NCBI GenBank assembly: GCA_030765065.1
Contig: CM060979.1
Span: 13,855,001 to 13,919,000 of the forward strand
Direction: 5' to 3'
Length of the DNA: 64,000 bases
Source of the DNA: Deroplatys truncata
Lineage: Eukaryota; Arthropoda; Insecta; Mantodea; Mantidae
Position numbers and translations under genes: made by a program. Every line of letters starts with the position of its first letter. Positions within the stretch are counted from its first letter, which is position 1. Below the pieces are notes generated by a model, which did no database searches, was not told where the DNA came from, and was given only the letters and a program-made list of their open reading frames with translations. Shown here piece by piece: positions 57,050 through 64,000 of this stretch.

Positions 57050-58170
57050 GCCCCACATTCTTAAAATTGAATCGGAAATGTTTCAAAGAGGCCTGCTCTC
57101 CATCCTCAGTGGGTTGGCCGATGGAAGTCCACATCAGGCAACTGTTTTCCCGTTCCATCATTGCCCAGTCTGTCTTTCTTCCCATTGGTCAGTTTCAAGA
57201 CATCGTCTATTGCCGATATTTCAAAGTAATGATAAAAAAAACAAAACATGTTTTTGAATGGCATAAAAAGATTCAAAATGAAAAAAGTCTTGAAGATGCT
57301 CCCCGTCCAGGACGCCCCTCCACATCAAAAACTGAGATGAACCACAACACCATTAAAGTCATGTTGCAGGAAGATCGACAATTAACAATAGTGAAGATTA
57401 CAGACATTATGCACATTTCATATGGTTCAGTTGAAGACATAATTCATAATGATATTTGGGCTACAGAAAAGTGGCAGCAAAATGGGTTTCACAAGTGCTT
57501 CATGAGGAACAGATGTCTCATTGGGTCATGAGCTGCCAGCAGTGGATCACAAGGCTTCGGATGGAACCCAACTTTCTGGACAAGGTTGTTACATGTGATG
57601 AGAGCTCGTTCATCACTATGATCTGGAAACCATACAACAAAGTGCACAATGGAAACATTCTTCCAGCCAAAGACCAAAACAGCAAAAGTGCAACCAAGTG
57701 CAGGGAAAGTCATGCACCTTATGTTTTTTTTTATGATCACATGGTTCTTTAACATACTACAATAACTGCTCAATACTATAGTAACGTCCTTAAAGGACAC
57801 TCAAGACAAAAATGTCTAAGAAGAGACCAGAACTTGCTGCCAATGGATGGATTCTCCACCAGGACAACACCCTGCTCATATAGTCATAGCAACACAAGCG
57901 ACAATCACTCAACTATGTATCATAATCATGCCCCACCCACCATATTTGCCAGATCTAGCACCCTGCGATTTCTACCTATTTCCATGAGTGAAAAAAATAT
58001 CTGTGCACACCAATTTCAAACCGATAAAGAACTAAATAGTGTTATTTTGGGTATACTCAACAGGATGTAAAACAAGGGCTTCTCTGAGTGTTTTGAAAAG
58101 TGGATAGAATGTTGGAACCAGTGTGTAGCCTCAGAAGGAGAGTATTTTGAAAGTTTGTAGTAAAATTTGA
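57050..58170 (+). pseudogene. mariner-like transposase relic M5
   Basis: Plus-strand frames with many breaks show HVFEWHKKIQNEKSLEDAPR and PGRPSTSKTE (helix-turn-helix and linker), then LTIVKITDIMHISYGSV, LDKVVTCDESSF (first Asp), RTRTCCQWMDSPPGQ-like sequence, and PHPPYLPDLAPCDFYLF (the third-Asp region). The lineage is the one common in insects with EWHKRFKEGRE...GRPSTS. It is old and non-functional, and directly abuts family D array copy D5. Confidence 0.7.
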
Positions 58171-58172
58171 AT

Positions 58173-59078
58173 AAAAAAAATCTGATGTGTTACACTCACA
58201 TGACTTTCTCTACTCTTGTACAATCTATTTTTGCAAACGCCTATTCTCCAAATGCTTCATGTTAATCGAGATATCGAGATGTCAATCTTATTGCTAATTT
58301 TCTTGTAGATGCGAGGGGAATATGGTAGCTTTTAAGCGATAGTCAAATATTTTAACGCTGGTTGCTATGCGGCGCATTCCATTCTCTTTGCATGTCTAGG
58401 ACATAAAAAAATGAATAACGAATTTGAGAAAAAGTATAAGTATTGGAAAATTTAAGGAAATAACAAGCAATATCTCGAAAACGGTTCACTCAACAAAAGA
58501 AATGTATATGACATAAGTTGTGTATTTCAACGCGATCTACATTTTTTGTGTAGTAAAATTTTGTCTATCTCTTATGGTTTACCAGTTGTGCAAAAGTCGT
58601 TCACAATGAAGAATACTTTTGGAGACATTCCCAGAAAATTCGAGATATACATTTCATTTCTAATGAATTTATCTTAAACATATGATATTTTCATCAAAAT
58701 CGTTAGAGCCATTTTTGAGAAAATTAAAATTTTCGAAAAATGTTCCATGTAAAGGGTAGTCTGGGGTGGGGGGATTTTCTTGAAAACCTTCGTGTCGCAT
58801 CTCTGGAAGATACTGAACCTAAATACCAAGTTTGGTGTTTATCCGACTGTTCGTTTTTGAGATATGCTGTTCACAGACACACAGACACACACACACAGAC
58901 ACACACACACACACAGACACACACACACACAGACACACACACGGACATGTTTCTAAAAATGCTTTTTTTGGATTCAGGAGGTCTCAAAACATGTATTTCC
59001 AGTGAAATCTCGGTATCGAATTTTTGGGTGGAATGCAATACTTCCCCTACTTACTGTACGTAGTAGAGAAAGTAAAAA
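58173..59078 (-). repeat. family D repeat, copy D5 (full) in the array
   Basis: Full inverted copy: it begins with the A run and ATCTGATGTGTTACAC (the right end) and finishes with TACGTAGTAGAGAAAGTA (the left end). The microsatellite is long (CACACAGACA words, 58875-58941). Confidence 0.8.
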
Positions 59079-59745
59079 TATGAATAACGAATTTGAGAAA
59101 AAGTATAAGTACTGTAAAATTTAAGGAAATAACAAGCAATATCTCGAAAACGGTTCACTCAACAAAAGAAATGTATATGACATAAGTTGTGTATTTTAAC
59201 GCGATCTACATTTTTTATGTAGTAAAATTTTGTCTATCTCTTATGGTTTACCTGTTATGCAAAAGTCGTTGACAACAAAGAATACTTTTGGAGACATTCC
59301 CAGGAAATTCAAGATATACATTTTATTTGTCATAAAAATATTTTAAACATGATATTTTAATCAAAATCGTTAGAGCCATTTTTGAGAAAATTAAAATTTT
59401 CGAAAAATCTTCCATGTAAAGGGTAGTCTGGGGTGGGGGGATTTTCTTGAAAACCTTCGTGTCGCATCTCTGGAAGATACTGAGCCTAAATACCAAATTT
59501 GATGCTTATCCGACTGTTCGTTTTTGAGTTATGCTGTTCACAGACACACAGACACACACACACACAGACACACACACACACACAGACACACACACACAGA
59601 CACACACACGGACATGTTTCCAAAAATGCTTTTTTTGGATTCAGGAGGTCTCAAAACATGTATTTCCGGTGAAATCTCGGTATCGAATTTTTGGGTGGAA
59701 TGCAATACTTCCCCTACTTACTATACGTAGTAGAGAAAGTAAAAA
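59079..59745 (-). repeat. family D repeat, copy D6 (left 660 bp only)
   Basis: Starts at the internal TGAATAACGAATTTGAG block and ends with the left terminus. The distal 230 bp are missing at the junction with D5, which lies at the element's internal A/T run. Confidence 0.8.
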
Positions 59746-59970
59746 ATCTGATGTGTTACACTCACATGACTTTCTCTACTCTTGTACAATCTAATTTTAC
59801 AAACGCCTATTCTCCATATGCTTCAAGTTAATCCAGATATCGAGATGTCCATCTTATTGGTAATTTTCTTGTAGATGCAAGGGAAATATCGTAGCTTTTA
59901 AGCGATAGTCAAATATTTTAACGCTGGTTGCTATGTGGCGCATTCCATTCTCTTTGCATGTCCAGGACAT
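59746..59970 (-). repeat. family D repeat, copy D7 (distal 230 bp only)
   Basis: Holds the right terminus (TCTGATGTGTTACAC) to the GTCCAGGACAT block, and ends at the internal A run, where D8 begins. Confidence 0.8.
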
Positions 59971-60873
59971 AAAAAAAATCTGATGTGTTACACTCACATG
60001 ACTTTCTCTACTCTTGTAAAATCTAATTTTACAAACGCCTATTCTCCATATGCTTCATGCTAATCGAGATATCGAGATGTCAATCTTACTGGTAATTTTC
60101 TTGTAGAAGCAAGGGAAATATGGTAGCTTTTAAGCGATAGTCAAATATTTTAACGCTGGTTGCTATGTGGCGAATTCCATTCTCTTTGCATGTTCAGGAC
60201 ATAAAAAAAATGAATAACGAATTTGAGAAAAAGTATAAGTATTGGAAAATTTAAGGAAATAACAAGCAATATCTCGAAAACGGTTCACTCAACAAAAGAA
60301 ACGTATATGACATAAGTTGTGTATTTTAACGCGATCTACATTTTTTGTGTAGTAAAATTTTGTCTATCTCTTATGGTTTACCAGTTATGCAAAAGTCGTT
60401 TACAATGAAGAATATTTTTGGAGACATTCCCAGAAAATTCGAGATATACATTTTATTTGTCATGACAATATCTTAAACATATGATATTTTAATCAAAATC
60501 GTTAGAGCCGTTTTTGAGAAAATTAAAATTTTCGAAAAATGTTCCATGTAAAGGGTAGTCTGGGGTGGGGGGATTTTCTTGAAAACGTTCGTGTCGCATC
60601 TCTGGAAGATACTGAACCTAAATACCAATTTTGGTGTTTATCCGACTGTTCGTTTTTGAGTTATGCTGTTCACAGACACACAGACAGACAGACACACAGA
60701 CACACAGACACACAGACACACAGACAGACACACACACGGACATGTTTCCAAAAATGCTTTTTTTGGATTCAGTGATTCTCAAAACATGTATTTCCGGTGA
60801 AATCTCGGTATCGAATTTTTGGGTGGAATGCAATACTTCCCCTACTTACTATACGTAGTAGAGAAAGTAAAAA
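59971..60873 (-). repeat. family D repeat, copy D8 (full)
   Basis: Full inverted copy with a CACAGACAGACA-type microsatellite at about 60672-60737. A 33-bp spacer (60874-60906) separates it from the oppositely oriented D9. Confidence 0.8.
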
Positions 60874-60906
60874 TAATGCTGTCCATAAAAATTTTTTTTT
60901 CTCCCA

Positions 60907-61560
60907 TTTTTACTTTCTCTACTACGTATAGTAAGTAGGGGAAGTATTGTATTCCACCCAAAAATTCGATACCGAGATTTCACCGGAAATACATGTTTTG
61001 AGATCCCCTGAATCCAAAAAAAGCATTTTTGGAAACATGTCCGTGTGTGTGTGTGTGTGTGTGTGTGTCTGTCTGTCTGTCTGTCTGTGTGTCTGTCTGT
61101 GAACAGCATAACTCAGAAACGAACAGTTGGATAAACACCAAACTTGGTATTTAGGTTCAGTGTCTTCCAGAGATGCGACACGAAGGTTTTCAAGAAAATC
61201 CCCCCACCCCAGACTACCCTTTACATGGAACATTTTTCGAAAATTCTAATTTTCTCAAAAATGGCTAACGATTTTGATTAAAATATCATATGTTTAAGAT
61301 ATTTTCATGACAAATAAAATGTATATCTTGAATTTTCTAGGAATGTCTCCAAAAGTATTCTTCATTGTGAACGACTTTTGCATAACTGGTAAACCATAAG
61401 AGATAGACAAAATTTTACTACACGAAAAATTTAAATCGCATTAAAATACAGAATTTATGTCATATACATTTTTTTTGTTGAGTGAACCATTTTTGAGATA
61501 TTGCTTGTTATTCCCTTAAATTTTCCAATACTTATACTTTTTCTCAAATTCGTTATTCAT
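60907..61560 (+). repeat. family D repeat, copy D9, 5' part (interrupted by D10)
   Basis: Left terminus to the internal TTCGTTATTCATTTTT block. The remaining distal part is found at 62463-62699, so the copy was split by insertion of D10 into its T run. Confidence 0.85.
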
Positions 61561-61705
61561 TTTTACTTTCTCTACTACGTATAGTAAGTAGGGGAAGTAT
61601 TGCATTCCACCCAAAAATTCGATACCGAGATTTCACCGGAAATACATGTTTTGAGACCACCTGAATCAAAAAAAAGCATTTTTGGAAACATGTCCGTGTG
61701 TGTGT

Positions 61706-61738
<33 letters not shown>

Positions 61739-62462
61739 TGCGCGCGCGGGTGTGTGTGTGTGTGTGAACAGCATAACTCAAAAACGAACAGTCGCATAAA
61801 CACCAAACTTGGTATTTAGCTTCAGTATCCTCCAGAGATGCGACACGAAGGTTTTCAAGAAAATCTCCCCACCCCATACTCCCCTTTACATGGAACATTT
61901 TTCGAAAATTTTAATTTTCTCAAAAATGGCTCTAACGATTTTGATTAAAATATCATATGTTTAAGATAATGTCATGAGAAATGAAATGTATATCTCGAAT
62001 TTTCTGGGAATGTCTCCAAAAGTATTCTTCATTGTGAACGACTTTTGCATAACTGGTAAACCATAAGAGATAGACAAAATTTTACTACACAAAAAATGTA
62101 GATCTCGTTAAAATACACAACTTATGTCATATACATTTCTTTTGTTGAGTGAACCGTTTTCGAGATATTGCTTGTTATTCCCTTAAATTTTCCAATACTT
62201 ATACTTTTTCTCAAATTTGTTATTCATTTTTTATGTCCTGGACTTGCAAAGAGAATGGAATGCTCCGCATAGCAACCAGCGTTAAAATATTTGACCATCG
62301 CTTAAAAGCTACCGTATTCCCCTTGCATCTACAAGAAAATTAGCAATAAGATTGACATCTCGATATCGCGATTAACATAAAGCATATGGAGAATAGGCGT
62401 TTGTAAAAATAGATTGTACAAGAGTAGAGAAAGTCATGTGAGTGTAACACATCAGATTTTTT
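61561..62462 (+). repeat. family D repeat, copy D10 (full, nested in D9)
   Basis: Full copy with a TG/CG-rich microsatellite (TGCGTGCGTGCG, 61719-61749). It sits exactly in the internal T run of D9. Confidence 0.85.
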
Positions 62463-62699
62463 TTTATGTCCTGGACATGCAAAGAGAATGGCATGTGCCA
62501 CATAGCAACCAGTGCTTAAAATATTTGACTATCGCTTAAAACCTACCATATTCCCCTTGCATCTACAAGAAAATTACCAATAAGATTGACATCTCGATAT
62601 CTCGATTAACATGAAGCATATGGAGAATAAGCGTTTGTAAAAATAGTTAGTACAAGAGTAGAGAAAGGCATGTGAGTGTAACACATCAGATATTTTTTA
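62463..62699 (+). repeat. family D repeat, distal part of D9
   Basis: Starts TTTTTATGTCCTGGACATGC and ends CACATCAGATATTTTTT. It continues D9 after the nested D10. Confidence 0.85.
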
Positions 62700-63640
62700 C
62701 TACACTTTGTAGTCACGTCAAGAGTATAAGAAGAAAGCCATAAAACTATGTAAATTTGATGTGAAACATTTAAAGTAATTTATAATATATATAAAGAAAA
62801 TAAATGTAAAACAAAATTTCAGGAAAAGAATCAAAAGATATTGATAGGAATGATTTAAATGAGTGTATAGATAAAAAATGTTATAAATAATAAACCTAAA
62901 TAAGTGAAGGATGCTAGCAATGCAAGTGTACAGCAAAGCAACACTCGTCAAAGATGAAGAAAATCAACAAGGAAAAAGATGCCATTGCAACTTTGAAAGC
63001 ATCAGATGTATAATCACCAAAGAGAAATTTTGCAGAAGGTCTTTGAAGAAGAGAAAAGCAGTGATAGGTATATTGTGAAGTTGAGCGAGTATATACTGTG
63101 AAATCTTAAATAGTTATGTGGGAGTCTCCTGAGGGGTAAATAATAACTCCATGAGAGCGTCTAGAGAAATTATCTTCACGTAGAGAAATACATGAACTAG
63201 ATCTTGTGCGAGGCAGGGTTAGGAATTTATAGCTCCCCATAAACTTTAACAAATACACAGAGTAATTAATAGCAAAGTACATGGCTTGAAAAGCAATTAT
63301 AAAGTAAATAAATTCAGGAACGTAACAAATGGTATCATTCTTGAGATTTTGTTGTTGTTTAATCTATTTATTTTATGTTGCTTTAACTACATGGTCATAT
63401 CACGGCGGATCTGTTAGTAGATAACTCATGGATCGATGTGTGGTGGACAGTTAGCCTTCTAGGTCTCATCCCTGTAACCATACCTTGCTTCATCACATGT
63501 CCACAGAGACCTCAGTGCTTAGCAGCCGGATGTTCTGCTTCGTGCCATGCAGATGGCATTAGGGTGCCGTCCAGTCTAACTCCTTTCATTTTCCATGGAT
63601 AGTTGGCACAGTATTTTTCACTATTATTATTGTTTTAGAC
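62700..63640. other. intron, no recognised element
   Basis: No gene or known repeat was recognised. 63345-63600 is less AT-rich and has no clear coding frame. Confidence 0.4.
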
Positions 63641-63644
63641 TTAA

Positions 63645-63830
63645 GATGGAACTTTGGGTTGTAGTATTAAATATCCAATATGGTATTTACCTTGACGGCT
63701 GAGGGAAATCACATAAAAAACCTCAGTCAGATTGTTTGGCCCATGGGATTCGAACTCGGGACCTCCCAAATGCAGGCCACAGACGCTACGGCCCGAGCCA
63801 TCCTGCTCAGTTCTTGAGATTTTGTTACAT
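63645..63830 (-). mobile_element. tRNA-derived SINE (third family)
   Basis: Minus strand: GGATGGCTCGGGCCGTAGCG (63800-63781, A box), GAGTTCGAATCCCATGGGC (63757-63739, B box), then TCTGACTGAGGTTTTTTATG and CCGTCAAGGTAAATACC. The AGGTTTTTTRTG...CCGTCAAGGTAAAT body is of a type often seen in insect SINEs. Confidence 0.75.
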
Positions 63831-63864
63831 GGAATAAAAAACAATCTAAATAAATTTTGGAAAC

Positions 63865-64000
63865 TGAGACAATATTAATTGTTTTATTATAATTAAAATT
63901 CAATAACAGCCCACCTTAAAAACAATATGTATATAATTATTATTTAAATTGTATGCAAAATCATTGTAAATACTTATTTTTATTGTTAACGCATTTATTA
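63865..64000 (+). repeat. LTR-like repeat B, copy 3, cut by the window end
   Basis: Starts TGAGACAATATTAATTG and continues AATAACAGCCCACC...CTTATTTTTATTGTTAA, paralleling the first 150 bp of copy 1. Confidence 0.55.

Noticed and set aside
58860-61774. His/Thr-repeat proteins in several frames around the microsatellites
   Set aside because: They are translations of CA/CAGA dinucleotide repeats of family D in all three frames, not genes.

Overview
This window looks like a stretch of a large, AT-rich arthropod genome, most probably a hemimetabolous insect. The evidence is a split animal gene with GT-AG introns, arthropod-type mobile elements (mariner, pogo/Tigger, Penelope-like, Polinton, Ty3/Gypsy) and several tRNA-derived SINEs. 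A cockroach or termite relative would fit, but the species cannot be fixed from the sequence. No bacterial genes, rRNA, functional tRNA or CRISPR array was seen.

The host gene is one ubiquitin carboxyl-terminal hydrolase of the USP32 type on the + strand. Eight internal exons were recognised (3889-4165, 5660-5804, 20508-20677, 24724-24880, 32906-33153, 35619-35792, 39993-40167, 46465-46616). Intron phases agree at every junction. Together they encode about 500 residues: the end of a DUSP domain, a ubiquitin-like region, and the first part of the USP catalytic domain with its Cys box, a QQHDSQE motif and the first zinc-binding CxxC. The start and the end of the gene (second zinc pair, His box) lie outside the window. 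Only about 1.5 kb of 64 kb is recognisable host coding sequence.

The introns are filled with mobile elements. 1-5 kb: an LTR-like repeat, a TIR element broken by a hAT-like insertion, and a Penelope-like element (PLE). 5.9-20.2 kb: three pogo-type copies, one carrying a nested mariner; a Polinton DNA-polymerase relic; two more mariners, one with an intact transposase; a PLE. 20.9-32.8 kb: several PLE remnants with GIY-YIG pieces and hammerhead-like tails, a TIR transposon with a small HTH/poly-Asp protein, two LTR copies, a LINE, SINEs and another mariner. 35.8-46.4 kb: an 850-bp repeat (family D), a palindromic PLE, a Harbinger-type MITE, LINE fragments and a 2-kb Tc1-like element with long TIRs. 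47.3-56.4 kb: an almost complete 9-kb Ty3/Gypsy retrotransposon on the minus strand with nearly identical LTRs but interrupted gag and pol. 57-62.7 kb: a decayed mariner, then a self-nested inverted array of family D. The window ends inside another LTR-like repeat.

The most unusual signals are: repeated hammerhead-type motifs with a self-complementary stem III at PLE tails, often with an inverted copy of the tail at the other end; a ladder of four primer-binding-site-like sequences across the LTR/leader junction of the Gypsy element; the self-nesting palindromic array of family D; and the small HTH-acidic protein in a TIR element. Most recognisable elements lie antisense to the host gene. The exceptions include the Polinton, two PLEs and the four isolated family D copies.
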